A stretch of 64,000 nt of DNA. Source: RBG-16-34-14 sp963798865. GTDB lineage: Bacteria > Bacteroidota > Ignavibacteria > Ignavibacteriales > Ignavibacteriaceae. Of this stretch, positions 56,288 through 64,000 are shown piece by piece (positions within the stretch are counted from its first letter, which is position 1; each line of letters begins with the position of its first letter). The notes below the pieces were generated by a model. That model searched no databases, was not told the origin of the DNA, and saw only the letters and a program-made list of their open reading frames with translations. The translations under genes were made by a program, and so were the position numbers. The stretch is from assembly GCA_963798865.1 (NCBI GenBank), contig CAWCVZ010000005.1, forward strand, positions 310,001-374,000, written 5' to 3'.

Positions 56288-56686
56288 TTAATATTTTCCC
56301 ATAGCTGCTGATGTAAATGCATCAATTAAAGGATGGTTTTTATTCTCTAATGAAGATCTTTCCGGCTGGAACAAAGTTGCAACAAAGAATAGATGATTTT
56401 TTAATTCAACAATACGTACTTCATGATTGGAATCATATCCGGATATTTTCATATCACTTTTTTTTAACATTTCCAGGTAATCATGATTAAAACCATAATT
56501 ACAGAACCCCTGAAATGAATTTATTTTTTTAATATATTTTTTGTTAATTGATTCGGTTTCTAACCACTGATATTCAATTTGACAGCGTGACTTTAGCGCC
56601 GATAAATTTAAAGCAGGAGGAATTGCTTTATGTGCCGTTACATCCGGATTGTAATCTCCGATTAATCCTATTTTTATTTTGTTCAT
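56288..56686 (-). pseudogene. CTP-synthase-like glutamine amidotransferase with missing centre
   Basis: The 132 residues match the two ends of a family normally about 240 residues long. The N-terminal IGLIGDYNPDVTAHKAIPPAL and the C-terminal CNYGFNHDYLEMLKKSD ... FFVATLFQPERS and HPLIDAF are both typical. The middle, with the oxyanion strand and the nucleophile Cys (CGG), is absent. The join occurs after KKINSFQGF (about residue 62) without losing the frame. So it cannot be an active amidotransferase as read. It is either an in-frame deletion or an assembly collapse. Confidence 0.75.
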
Positions 56687-56720
56687 TGTTTTTAGATTTC
56701 ATTAATTAATCAGAAGTGAA

Positions 56721-56749
56721 ATTAAAAAGGGATAGCAAATGCTATCCCT
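56721..56749 (-). terminator. terminator of the RNA-binding protein gene
   Basis: A 9-bp perfect stem AGGGATAGC/GCTATCCCT (56728-56736 with 56741-56749) has an AAAT loop. On the minus strand it is followed by TTTTTAATTT. It lies 28 bases after the inferred stop of the RNA-binding protein. Confidence 0.88.
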
Positions 56750-56776
56750 GATTTAAGTTTAAAAGTGGCTTAAATT

Positions 56777-57117
56777 TTATCTTCCTCTTCCGCCGCCCCC
56801 GCCACGGTTAAAGTTTCTTCCACCGCCGCCCCCGCCGCCGGGTCTTCTTCCGCCGCCGCCTCTGCTGTCTCTATCTCTTTTAGGGCGGGCTTCGTTTACC
56901 ACGAGGTTTTTTCCTTTAAATTCTGAGTGTTAAGTTCCTTGATAGCATTTTGGGCGTCAGTCTGTCCCGGCATTTCAACAAAACCGAAACCTCTTGAATC
57001 CTGAGAAAACATATCCCGGATAATTTTTGCTTCCTTAACCTGTCCATATTGAGAAAAGAGGTTTGTTAGATCTTCCTCAGTAACATCTGAGGCAAGATTG
57101 CCGACATAAATATTCAT
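56777..57117 (-). pseudogene. RRM RNA-binding protein with Gly-rich tail, frameshifted
   Basis: The first frame gives one RRM: MNIYVGNLASDVTEEDLTNL with RNP2, and RGFGFVEMP with RNP1. It ends early at 56896 (KEKTSW). A second frame continues NLVVNEARPKRDRDSR and then a Gly/Arg-rich tail to 56777, as in the cold-inducible RNA-binding proteins of Bacteroidota. One missing base, most simply in the A6 tract (T6 at 56907-56912) or near 56926-56930, separates them. Proteins of this type chaperone mRNA. Without the correction the RGG-type tail is lost. Confidence 0.88.
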
Positions 57118-57314
57118 TTTAGTTACTCCTGAAAAAAAATTTTATTAATTAATTAAATCCTGTAGATTAAAAATCAGAGGGACAAAAGACGCTATCTGTA
57201 TTTTTAAGCAGGTGATTGAAAATAGTTTAATTTTGAATTTATATCAAATAAATAATATATGAGCAGATAAATAAAGTGATAAATAGCACGGAACCCTGTA
57301 AAACAATAAGATTT

Positions 57315-57728
57315 TTAATCCCATTTACTTTTTGTTGATACCGAAAATTTGCCTCCGCCGGTAAAAAAGAGAGTTATTCCGCCAAAAAAAATAAGTGCTT
57401 CAAGTTCAATTCCCCAACCGCCTCCCATTCCTTTTACGGCAAAAAGTTGATTTCTAAGAACAAGGAAAACAGCCATGAACATATCAAATGCAATAACTAA
57501 AGCAGCAAGACGTGTTCTGAATCCTAATGCTAAAATTATGGGGGCAATTAATTCTGCAATAAATACTCCATAAGCAATAAAGAATGGGATGCCGAATTTT
57601 GAAAGCGGTCCTTCAATCCAGCTTATGCCATGAGTTAGTTTATAAGAACCATGAAAAAAGATAACAATGCTCACAGCAATTCTTAATATTAAAATTCCAG
57701 TGTCATTTGATTTAAGAAAATTTGACAA
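57315..57728 (-). CDS. DoxX-family membrane protein
   Basis: This 137-residue protein has four transmembrane helices (about residues 10-32, 48-68, 72-94 and 108-128). It shows the DoxX pattern ILRIAVSIVIFFHGSYKLTHG, then GIPFFIAYGVFIAELIAPIILALGFRTRLAALVIAFDM, and a final GGGKFSV. The family includes thiosulfate:quinone oxidoreductase subunits and redox-linked membrane proteins; the role here is unknown. It lies 53 bases after the hemN stop on the same strand and may be at the end of the heme transcript. Confidence 0.88.
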   Translation of the reverse strand: MSNFLKSNDTGILILRIAVSIVIFFHGSYKLTHGISWIEGPLSKFGIPFFIAYGVFIAELIAPIILALGFRTRLAALVIAFDMFMAVFLVLRNQLFAVKGMGGGWGIELEALIFFGGITLFFTGGGKFSVSTKSKWD

Positions 57729-57781
57729 ATTATTAATGCCTCAATATTATTTTTTAAAAATCTTTTTTATTTAAGAGATTA

Positions 57782-59156
57782 TCAAACCGTCCTTGAATAC
57801 TTTGCCGTATCTTCTTTTCTCTCAATAAAGCCGTCAAAATTCATTGCTATGTTACGGATAAGAAGTCTTCCCATATCTTTAACTTTTATATCGTTACCAG
57901 ATATTTCAACAAGGTTATCTGCTTCCATTTCTTTTAGATTATTCAACCCCCAGGAAAAATAATCTTTAAAATTTATTTTAAACTTTTCTTCAATCTGTTT
58001 AAAGTTTAATTCAAAGTCACACATCAGTCTCATAATAACAAAACGGCGAATGTGATCATCTGCAGTAAGACAGTAGCCTTTATTTGTCGGTAGAGTTTCT
58101 TCATCGAGGAGCTTATAATACTCTCTTTCTGTTTTGTAGTTTTGGGCGTAAACATTTTGTAGTTGACTTATGCCCGTGATTCCAAATGCATATAAGTCTG
58201 CATCTGCGTTTGTACTATATCCCTGGAAGTTCCGATAAAGCTTTTTTTCTTTTAAAGCTATTGAAAGATCGTCTTCAGGTTTTGCAAAATGATCCATTCC
58301 TATAAAAGTATAGCCGGCATTTGTAAGTTGTTCAATTGTTGTTTTTAATATATCAAGCTTAACTTCAGGGGCAGGTAAATCTTCGGAGTGAATAAGAGCC
58401 ATATGTTTTTTCATCCAGGGAACATGTGCATAATTAAATACAGCAATCCTGTCCGGCGAAATGTCAATTATTTTTTCAACAGTCTCGGCAAAAGATTCAA
58501 CAGTCTGAAAGGGAAGTCCGTAAATCAAATCGAGATTTATACTTTTAAAACCAAGCTCCTTCACCCATTGAACAGTTTGCCTTGTAATGTCTTCAGGCTG
58601 AATCCGGTTAACATACTTCTGCACTTTTTCATTAAAGTCCTGCACACCCATACTTATCCTGTTAAAACTATTGTTGCGCAAAGCTTCAAGATGTTCTTTT
58701 GTTAATCCGCGGGGATCAATCTCGCAGCTGTTTTCAGAATCATCTTTAAAATTAAATGATAAATTAATAAATGAAGCAAGGTCAGCAATTTCATCTGGGT
58801 TTAAATGTGTTGGAGTTCCTCCGCCCCAATGAAGCTGCGAAACTTTTCTGTCAGTAAGCAGATAGCTTCTTAACAAATCCATTTCTTTTTAAATACTGAA
58901 CATAATCATTTACTCTGCCGCGGTTTCTGGTAATAATCATATTGCATCCGCAGAAGTAGCATAGAGTATCGCAGTATGGAAGATGATAATACAGAGATAA
59001 GTCCGGCAGATTTTCGCCGTAATTTGTTTTAATTATTTCATCAAGAAACTGCTCTGCTTTAAAGTTTTCATTAAACTGCGGGGCAGTAGGGTAACTTGTA
59101 TAGCGCGGACCCGGTTTGTCATATTTACGAAATTTTGCCAAATTTATTTCAAACAT
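57782..59156 (-). CDS. hemN: oxygen-independent coproporphyrinogen III dehydrogenase, frameshifted
   Basis: HemN is a radical SAM enzyme that decarboxylates coproporphyrinogen III anaerobically. ATG 59156 (MFEINLAKFRKYDKPGPRYTS), with AAGGAG just upstream, opens the N-terminal part with the [4Fe-4S] motif YCDTLCYFCGCN. The frame stops at 58851. The next frame (58882-57782) starts at EMDLLRSYLL and carries QLHWGGGTPTHLNP and the rest of the normal protein. One extra A, or two missing, in the run at 58886-58890 separates them; every other feature is intact. As written the cluster and the body are on different peptides. It is probably a sequence error but needs checking. Confidence 0.92.
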
Positions 59157-59182
59157 GTTCAACTCCTTTATGTTCATTCCCT

Positions 59183-59244
59183 TGCATGATTTTATTGTTG
59201 TATGACTGCATGAACTCATATTCATGCATACAAGCAATCATGCA
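59183..59244. promoter_or_regulatory. nested TGCATGA palindromes between hemE and hemN
   Basis: Four half-sites of TGCATGA lie in 62 bases. Two are in direct orientation (59183-59191 and 59207-59214) and two inverted (59221-59228 and 59236-59244). The inner pair forms a perfect palindrome of 8-base arms TGCATGAA and TTCATGCA around CTCATA (59207-59228), and the outer pair forms a second palindrome around it. Such pairs suit a dimeric regulator, for example of TetR type, or an RNA hairpin before hemN. Which regulator binds is not shown. Confidence 0.55.
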
Positions 59245-60302
59245 CCCACACTTCTTTTATGGTATCTTCCGCTTTCTTCTTTTACAATTCTAACTAACGC
59301 TTTTGCCTTTTCAGGTTCAATATCCGGAAGAATACCATGACCAAGATTAAATATATGGCCGTTTCCTTCTCCGAAAGAATCGAGAATTTTTAAAACTTCT
59401 TCTTTTATTTTTTCTTCATTTGCATAAAGAACGGTTGGGTCGAGATTTCCCTGCAAAGAAACTTTTTCGCCGATCTTTTTTCTAATCTTGCCAATATCCA
59501 TTGTCCAATCAAGACTAATAACATCGGCACCGCATTTTGATAACTCTTTTAACTTATAATGAACTCCCTTTGAAAATACAATTACCGGCTCATTTCCTTT
59601 TTTAATATTGGAAATAATCATTTGAATATAACGAAGAGAAAATTCCTCGAATTCATGCTGTGAAAGAATCCCACCCCATGTATCGAAAATCTGAACTGCA
59701 TCTGCACCGGCTTCAATTTTTGCTGAAAGATAAAGAGCCACAGAGTCGGCGAGCTTATTTAGTATTTTATGTGCAAGACGGGGATTATTATAAATTAATT
59801 TTTTTACATTGGAAAAATTTTTTGATCCCTTGCCTTCAACCATATATGTAAGTAAAGTCCAGGGTGATCCGCTGAACCCGATCAAAGGAACTCTTCCATG
59901 TAATTCTTTTTTTGTTAAAGCCACAGCATCAAGAACATAATACAAATCTTTAAACGGATCAATTTCATTTAAAGCATTAACATCATTTTCATTCCTGATT
60001 GGATTATGAAAAACCGGTCCTTTTCCATCTTGTATTTCAAGGTGCATTCCCATCGCTTCCGGGATTACCAGAATATCTGAAAAAATTATTGCAGCATCAA
60101 CGCCAAGTATATCCACCGGCTGAATTGTTACTTCCGAGGCGAGTTCAGGAGTTTTGCAGAGTGTTAGAAAATCTGTTTTTGCGCGAACTTCCCTGTACTC
60201 TGGCAAATATCTGCCTGCCTGGCGCATAATCCATATCGGTGTTCTTTCAACAGGTTCTCTTCTGCAAGCTTTTAAAAAAAGATCGTTATCTAGATTTTTC
60301 AC
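59238..60302 (-). CDS. hemE: uroporphyrinogen decarboxylase
   Basis: This 354-residue cofactor-free enzyme converts uroporphyrinogen III to coproporphyrinogen III. The N-terminal signature PIWIMRQAGRYLPEYRE (about residues 23-39) and IGFSGSPWTLLTYMVEG are both present, as are the YLSAKIEAGADAVQIFDTWGG segment and the C-terminal FNLGHGILPDIEPE. The length is normal. It lies 34 bases after the tetR-hemD gene and 82 bases before hemN, the gap that holds the TGCATGA palindromes. Confidence 0.97.
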   Translation of the reverse strand: MKNLDNDLFLKACRREPVERTPIWIMRQAGRYLPEYREVRAKTDFLTLCKTPELASEVTIQPVDILGVDAAIIFSDILVIPEAMGMHLEIQDGKGPVFHNPIRNENDVNALNEIDPFKDLYYVLDAVALTKKELHGRVPLIGFSGSPWTLLTYMVEGKGSKNFSNVKKLIYNNPRLAHKILNKLADSVALYLSAKIEAGADAVQIFDTWGGILSQHEFEEFSLRYIQMIISNIKKGNEPVIVFSKGVHYKLKELSKCGADVISLDWTMDIGKIRKKIGEKVSLQGNLDPTVLYANEEKIKEEVLKILDSFGEGNGHIFNLGHGILPDIEPEKAKALVRIVKEESGRYHKRSVGA

Positions 60303-60336
60303 GGTACTTTCTTAAAATTTTGTTCATTGTAAGTTG

Positions 60337-61731
60337 TTATTTCTTGTAGTGATCAACAATGGCTTTTGCAAGCCCGTCTATAGTAAATTCGTCAGGTATA
60401 ATATCAACCTTAACTTTTCTATCCTCGATCGAAGATTTTGTTGTTGGACCAATTGCTGCAACTAGATATCCTTTAAAAAACCTGACCGGGTCTTCAATCT
60501 TCATTATCTGAAGAAAGTTTTCAAAAGTTGAAGGGCTGGTAAAAATAAATAAGTCAGGTCTGTTTGCATTAAGCTGTTCGATATTGCTTTTAATATTTTC
60601 ATCAGAGGGAAAGGAAACATTATAAGCGGGAACTGATTTTATAATAGCTCCAAGCTCTCTTAATCCCTGTGGTAAAGCTTCACGACCAATTGCAGAACGG
60701 GGAATAAAAATTACTTTTCCCATTAAGTCATATTTTGATAGTTCATCAACTACTGCGTCGCCGCTGAATTTAGATGGGACAATGTTGACTGGAATCCCAA
60801 GCTCTTTACAAATGCCTGCTGTTTTATTCCCGACAGCAACAACTTTCATCTTACTAAAATTAAAGGTGACATTTAATTCTTTAATTCTTTGAATAAACAT
60901 TCTTACAGAATGAGCGGAAGTTAAAACGATAAAATCAATTTTGTTGTAATCATTAACCGCTTCATCAAACTGCTTCCAGCTCGAAGGTGGAACTATTTCC
61001 AGAGTTGGAAAAATTATAACATTCGCACCCAGTTCGCTGAATACCGCAGATGATTCTTTTGACTGCTCGACTGTTCTTGTAATAACGATTGTTTTATTTT
61101 TTAAAGGAAGCATTTTTTTATCATCAAATCCTGAGAACAAACCATGAAGAACAAAATCAAAAATATTTTCTTTCACCCTTCGGATTTCCTGCTCACTAAT
61201 TTTATTATCAATTCCCTGCTGGACAGCACCAAAAATACTTCCAAGTATAATATTAACCGCGAAATTTTCATCAACCTGCCGGAACAAACCCTTTGTTGTA
61301 CCCGTTTTAATAATTTCAAACAGAAGAGCATTTAAACTTTTCTCCATAGAACGCAGCTCAAGACAAATTTCATTATCTGCTTTTAGGAATTCTTTCTTAT
61401 ACATAAGAAAAAAATTCTGATACTTCATCATAAACATATAAAGGTGGGTAATAAATGAATGAAGCGAATCAATAGAGTTTGTTTCACTTGCAATTTTTTC
61501 AGTCAATGAATTTGTAAGCTTCTCCATTCTTTGTTTCATTATGGAGAAATAAAGCTCCTCTTTTGAACTGAAGTAATTATAAACCGTACCCTTGGCAACA
61601 TCAGTAAGTTTTGCAACATCTTCCATCATTACTTCATGGTAATTCTTTTTAGAAAAAAGTTCGAAAGCGGTTTCAATTATTCTTTCACGCTTAAGATTTT
61701 TTCTGCTCTCTCTTTTTTCCTGCACAGTCAT
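60337..61731 (-). CDS. hemD: TetR-type regulator fused to uroporphyrinogen-III synthase
   Basis: One 464-residue frame carries two full modules. Residues about 1-60 are a TetR helix-turn-helix (RERIIETAFELFSKKNYHEV, VAKGTVYNYFSSKEELY). Residues 60-205 are a TetR ligand-binding region. Residues about 207-464 are HemD (KNKTIVITRTVEQSKESSAV, FIVLTSAHSVRMF, AVGNKTAGICKELG, SKFSGDAVVDEL). HemD cyclises hydroxymethylbilane to uroporphyrinogen III. The start overlaps the previous stop as TAATG; ATG 61746 is an alternative. An A7 tract (61113-61119) lies exactly at the module junction and overlaps an ATG that would start HemD alone. A one-base error would therefore merge two genes, and this needs checking. 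Confidence 0.85.
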   Translation of the reverse strand: MTVQEKRESRKNLKRERIIETAFELFSKKNYHEVMMEDVAKLTDVAKGTVYNYFSSKEELYFSIMKQRMEKLTNSLTEKIASETNSIDSLHSFITHLYMFMMKYQNFFLMYKKEFLKADNEICLELRSMEKSLNALLFEIIKTGTTKGLFRQVDENFAVNIILGSIFGAVQQGIDNKISEQEIRRVKENIFDFVLHGLFSGFDDKKMLPLKNKTIVITRTVEQSKESSAVFSELGANVIIFPTLEIVPPSSWKQFDEAVNDYNKIDFIVLTSAHSVRMFIQRIKELNVTFNFSKMKVVAVGNKTAGICKELGIPVNIVPSKFSGDAVVDELSKYDLMGKVIFIPRSAIGREALPQGLRELGAIIKSVPAYNVSFPSDENIKSNIEQLNANRPDLFIFTSPSTFENFLQIMKIEDPVRFFKGYLVAAIGPTTKSSIEDRKVKVDIIPDEFTIDGLAKAIVDHYKK

Positions 61732-62327
61732 TAGTTCACTCGCCATTCTTCCGTTTTGATTACGTTGCCACTATCCGGGTTTATTAACATAATTTTTCCG
61801 GAACTTTTTGTAAAATCATTATTTTTTATTTCACTTAAAGTTGTTATAATTTGCCAGTTGTATGTTTCGAGTTCCGAATTCCAAACAAAATTTACTTCCC
61901 AATCTTTTATTCCTTTTTCAAATCCTTTTTGTTTAGCAATATTTATTGCCTCTGTTTTAGAAATATTGAAATTGCAGTTTTCCTGATTTGAAATGCAATC
62001 AGGAATTCCAACTATCTCTTTATCCTTTTTAATGTTACCAACCGAGTCAATTGAAAACCTTATTTCGCCATTAATGCCTTCTTTTTCCGGAATTGAAAAA
62101 TTATAGACCATTAAGTAACCATCTTTGATCTTAGTAATTTTATCGTTATTAATTTTTATATACTGATTAAAAAAATCCTTACCGGTTTTTGAAATAACAT
62201 ATTCATACGATTTATCCTTTAGTTTTTCAGAAACCCCGGTGAAACTATTACTTACAGTACAAGAACAGCATCCCTGGTAAATAAAGGATAAAAATGATAC
62301 AACAATAAACGCTTTTATTATCATCAT
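61731..62327 (-). CDS. hypothetical secreted (possibly lipo-) protein in heme operon
   Basis: This 198-residue protein begins with a signal segment followed by cysteines (FLSFIYQGCCSCTVSNSF). The lipobox is not canonical, so lipidation is uncertain. The body is polar. The C-terminal 75 residues (EAINIAKQKGFEKGIKDWEVNFVW ... KIMLINPDSGNVIKTEEW) have the helix-strand pattern of PepSY-like domains. I recognise no characterised family. The gene overlaps hemC by 4 bases (ATGA) and the tetR-hemD start by 1-16 bases, so it is translated within the heme operon. A role in heme or iron handling at the envelope is a guess from position. Confidence 0.75.
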   Translation of the reverse strand: MMIIKAFIVVSFLSFIYQGCCSCTVSNSFTGVSEKLKDKSYEYVISKTGKDFFNQYIKINNDKITKIKDGYLMVYNFSIPEKEGINGEIRFSIDSVGNIKKDKEIVGIPDCISNQENCNFNISKTEAINIAKQKGFEKGIKDWEVNFVWNSELETYNWQIITTLSEIKNNDFTKSSGKIMLINPDSGNVIKTEEWRVN

Positions 62328-63280
62328 ATTCTTAAGTTTTGCTTTACTCTAACGCTGTTATAAATTTCGTCCAGGACTTCTTTGGCTCCGGCTTTTAAAA
62401 GATCATTCGCAAGATTTTTTCCGAGCTGCTCAGGATAGTTTTTACTTCCTCTAATTTTTTTCCTGAAAGTTAATGTGCCGTCAAGGCTTCCAACCATTGC
62501 ATCGAGATGAAGCCCGTTTGGTTTTACTTGGGCAAAAGCACCTATCGGGACCTGGCATCCCCCTTCAAGTCTTCTTAACAATGCCCGTTCTGCCAAAACA
62601 GCTTTATAGGTTTCCTCGTTATGGATTGAAGCAAGAAGATCATCCACAAATTCATTTTCTTTATGTATTTCAATTCCAAGCGCTCCCTGCCCAACAGCAG
62701 GAAGAATTTCATCTGTGCTAATAAATGATGAGATATATTTTTTAAGATTTAATCTTTCAATTCCTGCTCTTGCAAGGATAATTGCATCCCACTCAGAGTT
62801 TAAAAATTTTTCTATTCTTGATGGAACATTCCCCCGCAATTCAACAATTTTAATATCAGGGCGAAAATGAAGAAGCTGGCATCTTCTCCTTAAAGAACCT
62901 GTTGCAACGACAGCATTTTCTTTAAGAGATCCCAAGGTTGTTTTTTTCTTTCTTGCGATAAGAACATCTTCAACCGGATGCCTTTTAGAAACAGCCGCCA
63001 GTTTTAGTTCTTCGGGAAGTTGTGTCTGCAAGTCTTTCAAGCTATGAACAGCAAGATCAATTTTTCTTTTGATGAGATAATTTTCAAGTTCTTTGGTAAA
63101 TAAACTTTTATCACCAATTTTTGAGAGAGCAACATCGAGGATCTTATCGCCTTTTGTTTTGATAATTCGTATTTCAACCAAAACATTTTTATCAGCTTTC
63201 TCAAGAGCATTCTTTACAAAATTTGCCTGCCACAATGCAAGTTCACTTCCCCTTGAACCGATAACAATTTTCTTTTTCAA
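62324..63280 (-). CDS. hemC: hydroxymethylbilane synthase (porphobilinogen deaminase)
   Basis: This 318-residue enzyme polymerises four porphobilinogens. It has IGSRGSELALWQANFVKNAL at the N-terminus, AVHSLKDLQTQLPEELKL (about residue 80), ATGSLRRRCQLLHFRPDIK, and the cysteine that carries the dipyrromethane cofactor in RLEGGCQVPIGAFA (about residue 240). No ATG precedes the conserved start; TTG at 63280 overlaps the hemA stop (TTGA), with GAGGA upstream. Length and motifs are normal. Confidence 0.97.
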   Translation of the reverse strand: MKKKIVIGSRGSELALWQANFVKNALEKADKNVLVEIRIIKTKGDKILDVALSKIGDKSLFTKELENYLIKRKIDLAVHSLKDLQTQLPEELKLAAVSKRHPVEDVLIARKKKTTLGSLKENAVVATGSLRRRCQLLHFRPDIKIVELRGNVPSRIEKFLNSEWDAIILARAGIERLNLKKYISSFISTDEILPAVGQGALGIEIHKENEFVDDLLASIHNEETYKAVLAERALLRRLEGGCQVPIGAFAQVKPNGLHLDAMVGSLDGTLTFRKKIRGSKNYPEQLGKNLANDLLKAGAKEVLDEIYNSVRVKQNLRI

Positions 63281-64000
63281 GATTTTTCCTCAGAATCCTT
63301 TCTATCTATTCCGAATAATTCTCTTATAATACTTATTCTCATAGCAGATTCATCAGTCGTAGTTTCATTATTCTTTTTTAGTTCAACCGTAGGATGATGC
63401 AGTAATTTATTAATAATTCTTTTTGTAATAATATCCAGCTTTTCCCTGTCGCCCTCAGAAAATTTATTAATATTTTTTTCCACCTCTTCATTCCTTACGG
63501 TTTCAAAATGATCCCGAAGGATTTTTATTGTCGGCGCAGCTTCGAGAGAATTATACCAATTTAAAAAATTTGTAATCTCTTCTTCAATTATTGCCTTAAC
63601 TTTAGGGATCTCTGCTTTTCTTTTTTCAAGGTTTTGTTCAACAATTATATTCAGAGAATCAATATCATGATAAAAAACATAATCAATCCCCGCAGAAGCC
63701 GGGTCAATATCTCTGGGCACAGCAATATCCATTAAAATCATCGAAGCATAATTTCTTTTCTTCATTGCAGCTTCAATATCTTTTTTTGTTAAGATCAGGT
63801 TTTCTGCACTTGTAGCACTTATTAATATATCAAATTCGTGGAGATGCTCTTTGAGATTATCAAAAGGAATTATTTTACCTTTTAATTTTTCCGCGAGCTT
63901 TTCGGCGCGTTCTATAGTCCGGTTTGCTATCGAAAGTTTTCCAATCCCTCTTTCAACAAGATGTTTAGCGGCAATTTCTGCGGTCTCCCCGGCACCAATT
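63277..64000 (-). CDS. hemA: glutamyl-tRNA reductase (N-terminal part outside window)
   Basis: The visible 240 residues are the C-terminal part of HemA, the first committed enzyme of the C5 heme pathway. It reduces glutamyl-tRNA to glutamate-1-semialdehyde. The NADPH-binding domain begins IGAGETAEIAAKHLVERGIG and includes LSIANRTIERAEKLAEKLKG and ILISATSAEN. A dimerisation helix domain follows (EIPKVKAIIEEEITNFLNWY ... LDIITKRIINKLLHHPTVEL). The catalytic Cys domain is beyond the window. The stop overlaps the hemC TTG start. Confidence 0.95.
   Translation of the reverse strand, partial: IGAGETAEIAAKHLVERGIGKLSIANRTIERAEKLAEKLKGKIIPFDNLKEHLHEFDILISATSAENLILTKKDIEAAMKKRNYASMILMDIAVPRDIDPASAGIDYVFYHDIDSLNIIVEQNLEKRKAEIPKVKAIIEEEITNFLNWYNSLEAAPTIKILRDHFETVRNEEVEKNINKFSEGDREKLDIITKRIINKLLHHPTVELKKNNETTTDESAMRISIIRELFGIDRKDSEEKS

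Noticed and set aside
28003..58892. Programmed +1 frameshifting at a shared TTTAAAAGAA context in hemL, the GT9 gene and the orphan sorting domain, with a similar TTTAAAAAGAA in hemN
   Set aside because: In three cases a longer A6-A7 run lies nearby and removing one A there restores the family sequence at least as well. Intact genes contain AAA-AGA without shifting, and the surface-protein lesions have other contexts. Simple indels are the better explanation.

Overview
The window looks like chromosomal DNA of a member of the Ignavibacteria (Bacteroidota/Chlorobi group). The DNA is AT-rich. Several surface proteins end in the NYPNPFNP-type C-terminal sorting domain of the type IX secretion system (T9SS). 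The clearest promoters have the Bacteroidota-type form, TTG about 19-21 bases before TAnnTTTG, and families such as DUF3078 are typical of this group. The assignment comes from motifs, not from a database search.

Layout. 1-4.3 kb: a partial acetyltransferase and metH, which is preceded by a SAM-I riboswitch, terminator and promoter. 4.4-12.9 kb: heptose epimerase (hldD), an acidic low-complexity protein, a NUDIX hydrolase, an alpha/beta hydrolase, a DUF3078 protein, glycogen synthase and a patatin-barrel outer-membrane protein. 13-25 kb: the replication-origin neighbourhood, with rpmH-rnpA-yidD-yidC running leftward and dnaA, dnaN, recF, a DciA-like gene, gyrB and gyrA running rightward from a putative oriC at 15.6-16.05 kb. 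25-37.3 kb: mostly leftward genes, including hemL, hemB, hemG and hemH, with a four-helix-bundle gene between hemB and hemG. 37.6-40.4 kb: a sensor kinase and a response regulator that together look like a split hybrid two-component protein. 40.5-52 kb: an array of six genes or gene remnants with T9SS sorting domains. 52-57.7 kb: an ATP-grasp protein, a glycosyltransferase, an ArsR regulator with two SRPBCC proteins, and small genes. 57.8-64 kb: a leftward heme operon, hemA-hemC-(secreted protein)-tetR::hemD-hemE-hemN.

Together the two heme regions encode the C5 route from glutamyl-tRNA to heme: HemA, L, B, C, D, E, N, G and H. The most unusual gene is a TetR-type regulator read as one polypeptide with HemD. 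It lies in an operon that also carries a cluster of four TGCATGA half-sites between hemE and hemN. An A7 tract lies exactly at the TetR/HemD junction, so the fusion must be confirmed.

Between 28 and 59 kb, at least nine genes are interrupted by single-base frameshifts, often in A/T runs, including the essential-looking hemL and hemN. Some may be sequencing or assembly errors and some, especially in the 40-46 kb surface-protein array, may be real decay. Short palindromic repeats have inserted in frame inside a kinase domain and inside a T9SS sorting domain. I saw no tRNA, rRNA, CRISPR array, transposase or phage gene.
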